Positions 27,892-36,463 of a stretch of 64,000 nucleotides of DNA are shown one piece after another. The stretch is from assembly GCF_001267885.1 (NCBI RefSeq), contig NZ_CP012382.1, positions 8,233,001 through 8,297,000 on the forward strand. The letters run 5' to 3'. How positions within the stretch are numbered: position 1 is the first letter of the stretch; the number at the start of each line of letters is the position of its first letter. The position numbers and the translations under genes were made by a program. The stretch is from Streptomyces ambofaciens ATCC 23877 (GTDB lineage Bacteria; Actinomycetota; Actinomycetes; Streptomycetales; Streptomycetaceae). The notes under the pieces are model-generated. The model saw only the letters and a program-made list of their open reading frames with translations, made no database searches and was not told where the DNA came from.

Positions 27892-28380
27892 ATGGTCGTC
27901 ACGCTGAGCAAACAAACGGCAGATGGCACGGACAAGGAAACCCCGCTGTACTACGGCGCGACCTGGGACGATGGCGCGGCGCAGGCTGCGGACGCCCGCC
28001 GGTCCGTACGCGCCCTCCTCGCCCACGCCCCGCGAACCGGGCACGCCATGGTGCCGCCAGCTCTGGCCATGGACGCCGAGCTGGCCGCCAGCGAACTGAT
28101 CACCAACGCCATCCGGCACGCTCCAGGCGCCTGCGGGATGACCCTGCGCATGTCCAGGCAAGAGCTGACGATCACCGTGTGGGACAGCTCCACCGAGCAG
28201 CCCACGCCGAAGAAGGCCGACCCACACCGCATCGGCGGCCACGGACTGCACCTGGTCCAGACCGTCAGCGAGAAAGTCGTCGTCGCCCTGCGCGCCACGG
28301 GAAAACTGATCACCGCTCACCTGCCCGTGACACCGCCAAGCATCGGCAGCCCTCTGCTCCCCTCCGCCATCCCGCACTGA
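27892..28380 (+). CDS. HATPase_c anti-sigma-type kinase (RsbW-like)
   Basis: 162 residues with Bergerat-fold motifs: N box ASELITNAIRHAPGA, G1-like VWDSS and G2 IGGHGLHLVQ. Expected to phosphorylate a STAS antagonist and hold a sigma factor. It is the fourth gene of the rsbQ-rsbP-STAS-kinase series. With its STAS partner broken it may rely on one encoded elsewhere, such as 12852. ATG at 27892. Confidence 0.9.
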   Translation: MVVTLSKQTADGTDKETPLYYGATWDDGAAQAADARRSVRALLAHAPRTGHAMVPPALAMDAELAASELITNAIRHAPGACGMTLRMSRQELTITVWDSSTEQPTPKKADPHRIGGHGLHLVQTVSEKVVVALRATGKLITAHLPVTPPSIGSPLLPSAIPH

Positions 28381-28480
28381 ACCAGCCACTTCGCCCTGGC
28401 AGCACCCCCGCCCGGTTGAGCGGCGCGGCCATCCTGCGCGGTCTGGTGAGTAGACCCACGCGAGTGGCACTCAGTGTTCG

Positions 28481-28642
28481 ATGAGAACGCGCAATCTTCG
28501 CTGCGACAGGAACCCGCCCAAAGGGTGGAAGGACGAGCTGACCGAGCGCTGGAAGACCCCGCGCCAGGACGGCATACCACCGCCGCCCCCGCCCACCCCG
28601 GCCCCGGCCGGCTTCGCACAGGAGGCGCTCGACTTCGGCTGA
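28481..28642 (+). CDS. Small proline-rich ORF, unrecognised
   Basis: 53 residues: basic/Trp-rich first half (GWKDELTERWKTP), then a poly-Pro stretch and FAQEALDFG at the end. It looks like the tail of a larger phage or transposon protein, with no ribosome site and no known domain. Low confidence. 28643-28940 contains nothing else I recognise. Confidence 0.25.
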   Translation: MRTRNLRCDRNPPKGWKDELTERWKTPRQDGIPPPPPPTPAPAGFAQEALDFG

Positions 28643-29009
28643 CGAGACGACAACGGGGCCGGACAGGATCACCCGCCCGACCCCGCTACTTGCCCACACA
28701 TCGCCGTTCAGTTCCCTGAACCTCGAATGGGCAGGTGGGCCGTGGACGGAAGTCAAGAGATGAAGGAAGAGCCACCATCCAGCCCGTTTGGCCCCTGGTT
28801 CAGAAACCGTCCGGACGTCTCAGAAGTCACCTGACTCGTCAGTGACCGAGATTCCCTGCCAGAAATTGATCCTCACGCCGCCGTCGTTGATCGACTTGTC
28901 CCCGGCGCGGGTCAAGGGGCGCTGCCTGTGCCGTGCCAGCAGTGCTCACGGCAGCCAGGAGGATCACAGACGGTACGGCGACCCAAGCGGCTGCTGTGAT
29001 CTGCGGGAT

Positions 29010-29205
29010 GGCCCTTCCGCTCGTACTCCTCGGGGATTTGCACGCCGAACTCATTCTCCAGAGCGGCCATGAGATCGACGACGGTCAATTCATCGGCTCC
29101 GAGATCATCGTGGAAGTCGGAGAAGGTTCACCTTCACCCTGCTGCACTCAAGCTGCTCGCCGATGATCTGCAACCCGCGATCTTCGATGTGCCCCCGCAG
29201 GGAGG
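29010..29205 (-). pseudogene. Acyl carrier protein remnant lacking the phosphopantetheine serine
   Basis: The minus strand reads GLQIIGEQLECSRVKVN in one frame and HDDLGADELTVVDLMAAL then ENEFGVQIPEEYE in the next, which are helix I and helix II of an ACP. The attachment site normally reads DSL; here it is DEL, so the Ser is replaced by Glu. A frameshift separates the two halves, so it cannot act as a carrier. Confidence 0.7.
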
Positions 29206-29251
29206 AGACGCCGATCCGAGCCTGCCGGCCGGCGCCCGCCCCTCAGATGTG

Positions 29252-30139
29252 TCAGCCCGCCCAGACCTCGGCCTCTTCGGCCGGGACGGTGGTGGCCAGG
29301 CCCAGCTCCTTGCGGGCGGCGACCGACTTGTTCGGGTCGATGCCGGTGAACGCCGGGTCGTAGGCGGCGTAGAACGTGTCGGCGTCGGCGGCGTCCGCGG
29401 CCTTCTGCCAGTCGCCGGCCGCCTTCGCCAGCGTCGAACGGAGCGTGCCGACCTCGGCGCCGTCGATGCCGTTCAGGCCCTCGACGTGGGCCTGGAGAGC
29501 GGCCGCGACAGCCTTGGCCTGCGCCTTGTACCCGGGCAGGTCGGCCTCGACGGTGTCCTTCTCGGACTGGTTCGCCCACAGGGCCTCGTAGACCGCGTTC
29601 GACCCCTTGAGGTACGTGAGCTGCTCGGGCTTGAGGGAGTTCGCGGTGTCCAGCGTGCCGTTCAGCGCGCCCTTCGCGGCGGTGTAGGTGCAGCTCACCG
29701 AGCGGTCGCCCGTCGCCCAGCTCTCCGCGGTCGGGGTGTAGTAGAAGAGCTCGGCGCCCTTGGGGAGCGCCCAGGTGTCCGGGGCGTACTTCTGCGCCTC
29801 GAGCGGGCAGCGGGTGTCCGCGACCGCCGAGACACCGTCGTCGCCGGGGTACTTATTGCCCTCGTCGATTTTGAATTCGCCCACGACCTGGCCTTCGTGC
29901 GCCTCGTCGCAGGGCACGATCTCGACGGTGTACGCCGTCCCCTCGGCCTTGCCGGACGGGTTGTAGCAGTCACCGGTGTCCAGCGAGAACACCGAGCGCT
30001 GGCGGGCCACCTTCTTCGCGCCGTCCTTGGCGCTGTCGACGGCGTCGGTGACGTCCGAGCACCCCACCGCGCCGATCGCGAGCAGGGCGGCAACGGCGGA
30101 TATGCCGCGAAGGGAACGATAGGGGGCACGGACAGTCAT
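29252..30139 (-). CDS. Septum-formation-domain lipoprotein
   Basis: 295 residues. Lipobox LAIGAVGC puts the acylated Cys at residue 27, so it should be anchored outside the membrane. The mature part carries the Septum_form-type domain (about 50-165: GDCYNPSG, VPCDEAHEGQVVGEF, four cysteines likely disulfide-bonded). An alpha-helical C-terminal region follows (about 190-295). The role is unknown beyond the family name. It is intact, though it lies among several pseudogenes. Confidence 0.88.
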   Translation of the reverse strand: MTVRAPYRSLRGISAVAALLAIGAVGCSDVTDAVDSAKDGAKKVARQRSVFSLDTGDCYNPSGKAEGTAYTVEIVPCDEAHEGQVVGEFKIDEGNKYPGDDGVSAVADTRCPLEAQKYAPDTWALPKGAELFYYTPTAESWATGDRSVSCTYTAAKGALNGTLDTANSLKPEQLTYLKGSNAVYEALWANQSEKDTVEADLPGYKAQAKAVAAALQAHVEGLNGIDGAEVGTLRSTLAKAAGDWQKAADAADADTFYAAYDPAFTGIDPNKSVAARKELGLATTVPAEEAEVWAG

Positions 30140-30239
30140 GACGTGTACATCCTCTTACTGGATCTTTACATGGGGTATGCGGATCGTATGCCATCTCTGC
30201 GCCCGGCCGTGGCCCAGTGCCTCGAGGGCAGGCCCTCAC

Positions 30240-30600
30240 CTCATCGCGGCGTCAGACTCGGGACGAGCCGCGAGGGTTGTACGGCACGGAGTCGGCGGCA
30301 CAGGCCCGGCCAGCCGATCGCCCCGCTGGCGTCGAGTGCTGCGTGCTGGCCGTCGACGGTGTAGCCGGCGCGGGTGGTCAGGGCGAGAAGGACGAGCGGG
30401 CCCGCCAGGCCGTGGGCGAGCCCGAGCTGGGCGTGCCTGGATGCCGCGGGGCACGTCAGGATCGACGTGGGTGCCGCGCTGGGTCTCCTCACCGAGCGGA
30501 ACGGCGCGACGCTCGCCCGGCGCAGGGCGGCGCTGAGCACGGCGGACTGCCCACTCGTCGAGGGGCTCGTCTTCCATGGGCTGCTCCCTCTGTGTCGCCA
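30240..30600 (-). pseudogene. LanC-like lanthionine cyclase C-terminal remnant
   Basis: Minus-strand frames contain LGLAHGLAGPLVLLALTTRA followed by GYTVDGQHAALDA, matching the conserved GLAHG-AGPL region of LanC-type cyclases. Surrounding pieces occur in a second frame (MEDEPLDEWAV, THVD). Zinc-ligand Cys and His motifs of LanC are not seen. No precursor peptide or LanB was found nearby. Confidence 0.5.
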
Positions 30601-30959
30601 CTTGCCCAGTGCGCCGTCGACGCCGCCTTCGGGGGAGTCCTGAACAACGTGGTGGGGCGGGCCGTGCAGAGGTGGAGTCGGGGAACTCCGCGAACCCGCC
30701 CCGTTCACCGGCCGCCTGTTCTTCGTCTGACCGGCCGGTGAGTCTGCCGGCCCGCTCCGAGACGTTCCGGGTCTGTGGGGGAGGCGTCCCGTGCTGGGAT
30801 GCTTTCCCGACCGACGGCCTCGGCAGGAGGCCGTCGGGGCAAACGGGCTGAGCCCTGGGCGGCGCATTGGGTCAGTTCCTGCAGCAGCTCATTGTGCGCC
30901 CAGGCCGTAAAGGGTGCCGTGAACGCCGTACAGGGGCACACTCCTCGCCAGGAGCACCA

Positions 30960-31064
30960 TCTGAGCACGCTGGCACCCGCCGCCTTGTACAGGCTGAACA
31001 GATCGGGCGCCCTTTCTTGCACCTTGGTAAAGCTGATGGTCCCAGCGCGTTCACTGCTCTTCAT
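30960..31064 (-). pseudogene. VWA/TerF-like protein N-terminal scrap
   Basis: From ATG 31064 the translation MKSSERAGTISFTKVQERAP plus DLFSLYKAAGASV resembles the conserved segment just before the VWA domain of actinobacterial TerF-like proteins. After that the frame is lost and no DxSxS metal-binding motif follows. It lies directly downstream of the TerD-fusion gene, as TerF homologues often do. The rest of 30601-31326 holds no intact gene. Confidence 0.45.
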
Positions 31065-31326
31065 CGAGATCACTTCGCCCGGTTGCACCTGCTCCGCTTC
31101 TGAGCAGGTGCAACGGCCGCCTCCTGACTGCACATAGCCGGCTCCCTTGTTCAGCCTGCTGATGGTCCTCGTCGGGATGGGCTCCTCGACACTCTGGCCT
31201 GCCTCGTCCCAATGCCACCCGTTACGTGGCGCCGGTGTGAGGTGTCCTCTTGTCGGCGGGGTGCGGGCATGCGAAAGAGAACAGCTCACGGAACCCAGAC
31301 GCTGGCCCCGCACCTGGATCCTGGCG

Positions 31327-33369
31327 TCATGCGGTCGTGGCGCGCTCCCGAGATGAAGTCCGGTGCGCTGCCGGGGCGTCGAGGTGGGCGACGACGGTGG
31401 TGTAGAAGCGGTGTACGGCGTCGTCGACGCTGCGGATGAAGCCGGTCTCGGCGCTGCCGCGGCCGCTTCCCATGCTTTTGAGCAGGGACAGACGGAACCC
31501 GGTGATCTTGGTGCTGTTTTCCTTGGGGAGGAGGTCCGCTGGTTCGGGGCGGAGGCGTTCCAGGGTTCCGCGGGGACCTCCCGTTTCGCTGTCGGTGAGG
31601 GTTTCGATATGCAGGTCCGCTGGTGCCTCGGCCAGGCGTCGGACGAGTCGCTTGGCCCAGCTGAGTGGATAGCCCTGCTGGGGGGCGGGGATTTCGATGG
31701 AGGTGCGCAGTCTGCCGGTGCGCAGGTCGGCGCTGACGGAGAGCACGCCGGGGGTGTTGTCGATGCGCACTTCCGCCTGGAGCCGTCCGTCGAGGCAGAG
31801 TTGGTCCGCGAGGCGGTCTCGGCGTTCCTTGGGATTGGTTCCGCGTTTGGCGCGCTGAACGGGGAGTACCTTCTGCCCGAGTTCGCCGCCCAGCCTGAGG
31901 CAGACCTGGCGGATGAGCCGCTCCCAGTTCTCGACCACTTCCAGCGCCCGGGTGTCGCCCTGGCAGAGGGTTTCGTCGTCGATGCCGTTGCGCACGGGGA
32001 CCCAGGCAGGGCCCATGTTCTGGAAGCCGTGGCATCCGGAGTTGTCGTGCTGCAGGTAGTGCAGCAGTTCTTGCAGCAGCCAGGCGTGCGCGGCGTTGCT
32101 CACTCCCTCGTGTCTGATCAGCATCTGCGCCTGATGGGCGACTTCCGCCCAGGACAGATGCCAGAGGGCCACTTTGTGCTTGCGGCGCTTGTCGACTTTG
32201 ACGTCGACGAGGGGGCTGCCTTCCAGCGCGACATCGTTCGTCAGTGTGATCACTGCCTCGTAACCACGGCGCGCTGCGATGTCCATGTAGGCCTGTACCT
32301 GGTCTGGCTTGAGCGGATTGCCGTTGGTCTTCGTTTCGACCAGCGCGGTCCACAACTTGCCCGCTCGTTCCACGCGGATCACCCCGTCCGGGCGCCGCGG
32401 GCTGTCACCGTGGGGCAAGGAGACCTCCGTGAACGTCTCCATGCGGCCTGCCGGAGCTCCGAACCCTGCAGTCAGCCTCCTGCTGAACTCTGGCACCTGC
32501 GCCATCACCGACAGCAGCACCGAGGTGGCACGCATCTCGCGGTCCCGGTCGCTCTTGAGTACCGAGACGGGGAAAAGTCTGGCCTCCTTCCAGGAGTCGT
32601 TCTCCGCCAGGGACTTCTTCACCGTCTTGGGAAGGATGACCTTCTTCTTGGCCGTGCGGGGGCGAGCGGTCGGCCTCTTCGGCTCGGCTGCTTCCGCCTC
32701 AGGCCGGCGAGGAGCGGGAATGGCCTCCAGGGCCGCCTTCTGGGCCTGCTCCTCGACCGATGCCGAAGCCGTTGCAATCGCCTGCTCGCCGACTTCGGCG
32801 GTGTCGAGCGCTGCTGCCGCCTCCTCAGCCGCGTCGTCATCGATGTCGACACCGAAGTCCGTCGCCAGCCCGGCAAGCCCGGTTTCGTAGCCCTGCCCGA
32901 CAGCACGGAACTTCCAGTCCTCGCCCCGCCGGTACAACTCGCCGAAGATCACCGCCCCGACCGAGCCGACATCGTCGACGGCGAAGCGCAGGAGACTGTC
33001 ACCAGCGGCGTCGGCCAGCGTGATCCGTACGTCCTCCAGTTCACCGAAGCGGGCCCCGTCGTACCTGCTCGCCGCGACGACGATCCGGTCAACGCCGGGC
33101 GGTACCGCGGTCAGATCGAAGCTGATCCGGTCCTCGCTGCCGTCCGACGTCGGCGTCTTGCCCAGAAGCTGCACGCTTCCATCAGCGGCCACCGGATGGT
33201 TGTAGAAGTAGAAGTCGCTGTCGCTGCGCACCTTGCCGTTCGCGTCCAGGAGCAGGACCGACACGTCCGCGTCACCCTCACCCGTAGGGCTGACCCAGCC
33301 CAGGCTGACAACCACTGAACCAACGTTGTCGCTCAGATCCGCGAGGGCCACGTTCGAACCCTTGATCAT
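31327..33369 (-). CDS. TerD-domain protein fused to PD-(D/E)XK-like nuclease domain
   Basis: 680 residues. Residues 1-172 are a TerD domain with calcium-site signatures (DADVSVLLLD, SDFYFYNHP, EDWKFRAVGQGY). A low-complexity Ala/Glu/Lys linker runs about 175-250. The rest (255-680) carries RPDGVIRV (Asp328) and ALVETKTNG (Glu345-x-Lys347), spaced like a PD-(D/E)XK active site, then a long region with LLHYLQHDNSG. TerD proteins belong to tellurite/phage stress systems at the membrane. ATG 33369 starts the usual MIKGSNVAL; the upstream in-frame 25 codons are not TerD-like. Confidence 0.88.
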   Translation of the reverse strand: MIKGSNVALADLSDNVGSVVVSLGWVSPTGEGDADVSVLLLDANGKVRSDSDFYFYNHPVAADGSVQLLGKTPTSDGSEDRISFDLTAVPPGVDRIVVAASRYDGARFGELEDVRITLADAAGDSLLRFAVDDVGSVGAVIFGELYRRGEDWKFRAVGQGYETGLAGLATDFGVDIDDDAAEEAAAALDTAEVGEQAIATASASVEEQAQKAALEAIPAPRRPEAEAAEPKRPTARPRTAKKKVILPKTVKKSLAENDSWKEARLFPVSVLKSDRDREMRATSVLLSVMAQVPEFSRRLTAGFGAPAGRMETFTEVSLPHGDSPRRPDGVIRVERAGKLWTALVETKTNGNPLKPDQVQAYMDIAARRGYEAVITLTNDVALEGSPLVDVKVDKRRKHKVALWHLSWAEVAHQAQMLIRHEGVSNAAHAWLLQELLHYLQHDNSGCHGFQNMGPAWVPVRNGIDDETLCQGDTRALEVVENWERLIRQVCLRLGGELGQKVLPVQRAKRGTNPKERRDRLADQLCLDGRLQAEVRIDNTPGVLSVSADLRTGRLRTSIEIPAPQQGYPLSWAKRLVRRLAEAPADLHIETLTDSETGGPRGTLERLRPEPADLLPKENSTKITGFRLSLLKSMGSGRGSAETGFIRSVDDAVHRFYTTVVAHLDAPAAHRTSSRERATTA

Positions 33370-33857
33370 TTCCTGCACAAAGCCCCCAACAGTGCACCTT
33401 GGGCATACGGAGGACTCCGTATCACCTGCCCCCATGCGCGACACAAGTGGACGAGTCGCGCGGAGAAAACTGTAGTACGCACAGAGCCCGATCGTGGAGG
33501 TTCTGTGAAGCCAGAAGTGCGGTTGAAGCGCGCTAGCTCCGCAGCCACCTGAGACCGCAGCAACTGGAGAGCCTCATGAAACGACTCCTGGTCTTGACAC
33601 GGCGTCTGCCTATCCGTGGCGTGCTCGGCTGACGACCGAGGCCAGGAACCGGCACCGGCGCGGCGACTCCACGCCCAGTCAAGCGATGTTGGCCACAGAC
33701 GTGCTCGGTAGCCGGCGCTGGGGGGCCCGCGTCTTGTCTGGCCTGGCCTGTTCTCCCCTTTCTTGATCACCCGGGGTGCTGATGTGCTGACGCTTTGTCA
33801 GTGGCTGCTGGCAGCATGGCCTGGTGTGGGGGAAGTTGTGACGAGGGGGAGGCGTGC
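33370..33857. other. Divergent promoter region, no gene
   Basis: Separates the TerD fusion from the plus-strand Mrr pair. A minus-strand fragment (FHEALQLLRSQVAAELARFN) is protein-like but has no start or domain. Probably promoters for both sides. Confidence 0.4.
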
Positions 33858-34130
33858 ATGCCTTTAGTGCGGTCGTACGTGCGTTCTGACGGGACACGGG
33901 TCCGCGCGCATTCGCGGTGGGCGCCGGGTGCAAGACGAGAAACGATGATCTTCAGCGTGGTGGCCTTGGCCGTGGTCGGCCTGGGCAACAGCAACATCTC
34001 CGCGGGCGGAGGGGATACCCCGCGGCCGCTGACCACGGTCCAGTACCCGATCCGCTTCGAGGACGCTCCCGCCGTGCGGGCGCCGCAGCCGCGTCCCACC
34101 ATCTCGTACCCGATCCGGTGGGAGCGGTGA
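33858..34130 (+). CDS. Small membrane protein preceding Mrr-type nuclease
   Basis: 90 residues. N-terminal 28 residues are basic (SYVRSDGTRVRAHSRW, a motif recurring in small actinobacterial proteins). They lead to a single hydrophobic helix (MIFSVVALAVVGLG) and a Pro-rich tail with two PIR(F/W)E repeats (QYPIRFEDA, SYPIRWER). Start ATG follows gaggggg-ag. Its stop overlaps the next gene's GTG (GTGA), so the two are translationally coupled. Confidence 0.7.
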   Translation: MPLVRSYVRSDGTRVRAHSRWAPGARRETMIFSVVALAVVGLGNSNISAGGGDTPRPLTTVQYPIRFEDAPAVRAPQPRPTISYPIRWER

Positions 34131-34828
34131 CCCGCCGGAGGCCGCCCGCGCGGCGGCGCAGCCGACGGCCCTCCCGCAGGCAGCAGCAGCGCGACGCCCA
34201 GCTGCTCGCCTACGCCGCGGCAGCCGCCGCCGGCATCACGCTGGTCGTGATGGTCGTCAACTGGCTGCTGGCCCACTGGTGGGTCCTCGTCGTTGCCCTG
34301 GTCCTCGCCGCCCTGGCGGGCGCCGGCTGGCTCTACCACCGCCAGCAGCAAACCCGCTGGGAGGCGGTGCGTGCCCAGGGCCTGCGCTACGGCCTGCCGC
34401 AGCTGGACGCCCTGCACCACACACGCTTCGAGGACGCCGTACGAGAACTCATGCAGCGTGACGGCTGCCGGGATGCCCAGCGGGTCGGCGGCCGCGGCGA
34501 CCTGGGCGCCGACGTGAAAGCCACCGACCCCTACGGGCGGCGCTGGGTCATCCAGTGCAAACACCGCCGCAACGGCGCTCAGGGCTCACCGGTGGGCACA
34601 CCCGACCTCCAGGTCCTCAACGGCACCGCCCGCCAGGTACACGGCGCCGACGTCGCAGTGATCATCACAAACGGTCGGGTGACCGACCCCGCCGCCACCT
34701 TCGCCAGGCAGCAGCGGCTGCACGTCGTCGACCGCCAGACCCTGGCCGTATGGGCAGCCGGCTCACGCCCCCTGTGGGAGCTTCTGCGGGCGGTGCCGCC
34801 CCCGCGCCGCCCGACCTCGCTGAGCTGA
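34127..34828 (+). CDS. Membrane-anchored Mrr-type restriction endonuclease
   Basis: 233 residues. Very basic N-terminus, two transmembrane helices (about 27-44 and 48-69), then an Mrr_cat domain. Catalytic residues fit Glu102 (RFEDAV), Asp129 (GDLGADV) and Gln143-x-Lys145 (IQCKHR), the D-QxK version of the PD-(D/E)XK site. Mrr enzymes cut modified foreign DNA; the membrane anchor suggests action at the DNA entry site (inference). Coupled to the small membrane protein upstream. Confidence 0.88.
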   Translation: MTRRRPPARRRSRRPSRRQQQRDAQLLAYAAAAAAGITLVVMVVNWLLAHWWVLVVALVLAALAGAGWLYHRQQQTRWEAVRAQGLRYGLPQLDALHHTRFEDAVRELMQRDGCRDAQRVGGRGDLGADVKATDPYGRRWVIQCKHRRNGAQGSPVGTPDLQVLNGTARQVHGADVAVIITNGRVTDPAATFARQQRLHVVDRQTLAVWAAGSRPLWELLRAVPPPRRPTSLS

Positions 34829-35696
34829 ACCGTCGCCTACCAGTGGAAGGGACCCGGCCACCCGGTCGGGGCCCCATCCTCTGGAGATACACCAGAAGTT
34901 GATGAGACCGGCTGTGCTCGCTGCCGCTCTCCTGGTCCTGTACAAGGTCCGCGCCACCACCGACGCCATCACCGCTCCCCTCACCGAGCCCCGCACACTG
35001 CTGCTCGGACGCCACGTCACACGGGCGCCTTGCGCAACACCGGCCGGACCACCCCCTCGCCCGCTCCGCGACCGCCGCGCTCGCGGAGGTCCTGGCGCCG
35101 GCGGCGGGCGTGCATCCGTGAACGGGCCGCACGCTGACCGCTGGGTGAGGTGCGCGCGACGTCCTGGGCACGAGCCGACCCCGGCCAGAGGGCAGTACTA
35201 CGCCGCAGAGCTGTCCGCCCTCGGACTGGCCGCCGAGGGCCGACCACCAAGGCCCGATCACGGTCACGAAGTGACAACACCGCCCCCGACCACGCCCGCA
35301 ATCCCACCACGGACCTGACCGACAACCCCACCGACAACTGTCCCCACCCGCCCACCACTTGCTGGCATAGCCGCAGGTCACCACGCACACAGTCGCATGG
35401 CCGGGAGCCCGGCATCCCCCTCTGCACCCCCTGCGCCGGCCCCGGCCGAAGGAAAAGAGATAGGAAACGGGAAAGGGACGGGGCGGGCGGCGCGGTGCGC
35501 GGCCGGGGGACCGGAGCACGGCCTTGGTAGGCGGTGCGCGTCGGCCGGGGCCTCCGCGCTCCGGTGCCGCGGGAGCCGGGCGCTCGAGGAACGCCGAGCG
35601 TCGGCCGGAGGAGAACCCTGCGCAACAGCACGGGCAGCGGCTCCCGCCTCGGGCACGGTGGGAAGCGCTGTCAGTGCCCGTTCATAGGATCAGGGC
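34829..35696. other. Gene-free stretch of about 870 bases
   Basis: No ORF with recognisable domain in either direction; long Arg/Pro-rich shadow frames only. A short stretch PLCTPCAGPGRRKRDRK near 35420-35470 may be mobile-element debris. Confidence 0.35.
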
Positions 35697-36233
35697 ATGC
35701 CCGATGCTTTCACCGTCTTGTGGACCCATGACACGTGCCGTGCGCTGCGCAAGGCGGGCCGAGCAGGGGAGCGGCCACCGGTCGCCTTCAGCGGCGTTCA
35801 CACCTCCCTGCCCGCGTGGACGGGTGCTCGTTCCGGAGACGAGGTGTACGCGCTGCATGTCAACCGGCGCGAGGTGTTCGTGGTGAGCCGGATGCGCGTG
35901 GTCGACCGCGAGCGACGCGGCTGCTGCGGCCCAGCTCCCGCAACGTGGGAGGACCCTGCGTATCCCGGGCACGATGACTGGTCGATGCTCGGAGCCGGTG
36001 GCTGCGGCGCGCAGGCGGTACACGTGGACGCGACACCCGTACGCTTCGACGTGCCGGTCCCCGGAGAACTGCTCGGGAGGCTGGCCTGGCGCAACCGCCG
36101 AGACCAGACCCGCAACCTGAAGTACGTGGTGGACGGCCGCCTCGAGAACTCCGTCAGCCTTCAGGGCTTTTACCGCCTGACCCCGGAGTCGGCGGACACG
36201 CTGGCAGAAGCCGTCGGCAGCGCCCTCGCCTGA
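35697..36233 (+). CDS. Conserved hypothetical protein
   Basis: 178 residues with no known domain that I recognise. The sequence looks like a real alpha/beta cytoplasmic protein: VYALHVNRREVFVVSRMRVV forms beta strands, a CCGPAP cysteine pair and a DDWSMLGAGGCGA segment follow, and QTRNLKYVVDGRL is near the end. No signal peptide or membrane helix. Codon use matches neighbours. Stands alone. Confidence 0.65.
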   Translation: MPDAFTVLWTHDTCRALRKAGRAGERPPVAFSGVHTSLPAWTGARSGDEVYALHVNRREVFVVSRMRVVDRERRGCCGPAPATWEDPAYPGHDDWSMLGAGGCGAQAVHVDATPVRFDVPVPGELLGRLAWRNRRDQTRNLKYVVDGRLENSVSLQGFYRLTPESADTLAEAVGSALA

Positions 36234-36445
36234 CGGCGGCACATGCGTGAGGAACGGGATCACACCCGCTCCGGCGACCCGGCCTTGTCGGCCGACTACG
36301 GCAGCAGGTGCTTCATCCTCTCGGAAGGCAGACCGACCCGGCCGAAACCGATGTTCAAGAGGACGGGAGGCACCCGGCGGACCGCAGCTCAAAGACTCAG
36401 GCAAACATCCTCGATGCTGGGGCCACCGGCGAGGAGACGATCCTG

Positions 36446-36463
36446 ATGGACTCACCGACATGA
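36446..36463 (+). promoter_or_regulatory. Five-codon upstream ORF coupled to the methyltransferase start
   Basis: ATG 36446 lies ten bases after gaggag (36431-36436) and encodes MDSPT then TGA. The TGA overlaps the methyltransferase ATG (ATGA at 36460-36463). The methyltransferase itself has no closer ribosome site, so termination-reinitiation is plausible. Confidence 0.35.

Noticed and set aside
29069..30364. 431-codon plus-strand ORF opposite the lipoprotein
   Set aside because: Arg/Val/Gly-rich shadow of the lipoprotein gene, no recognisable domain or start site.
31363..33318. 651-codon plus-strand ORF opposite the TerD fusion
   Set aside because: Shadow frame; the minus strand has a clear TerD domain and correct codon bias.
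34899..35318. 139-codon ORF after the Mrr gene
   Set aside because: Starts with a plausible hydrophobic stretch but turns into Arg/Pro-rich low-complexity sequence with no ribosome site or domain.
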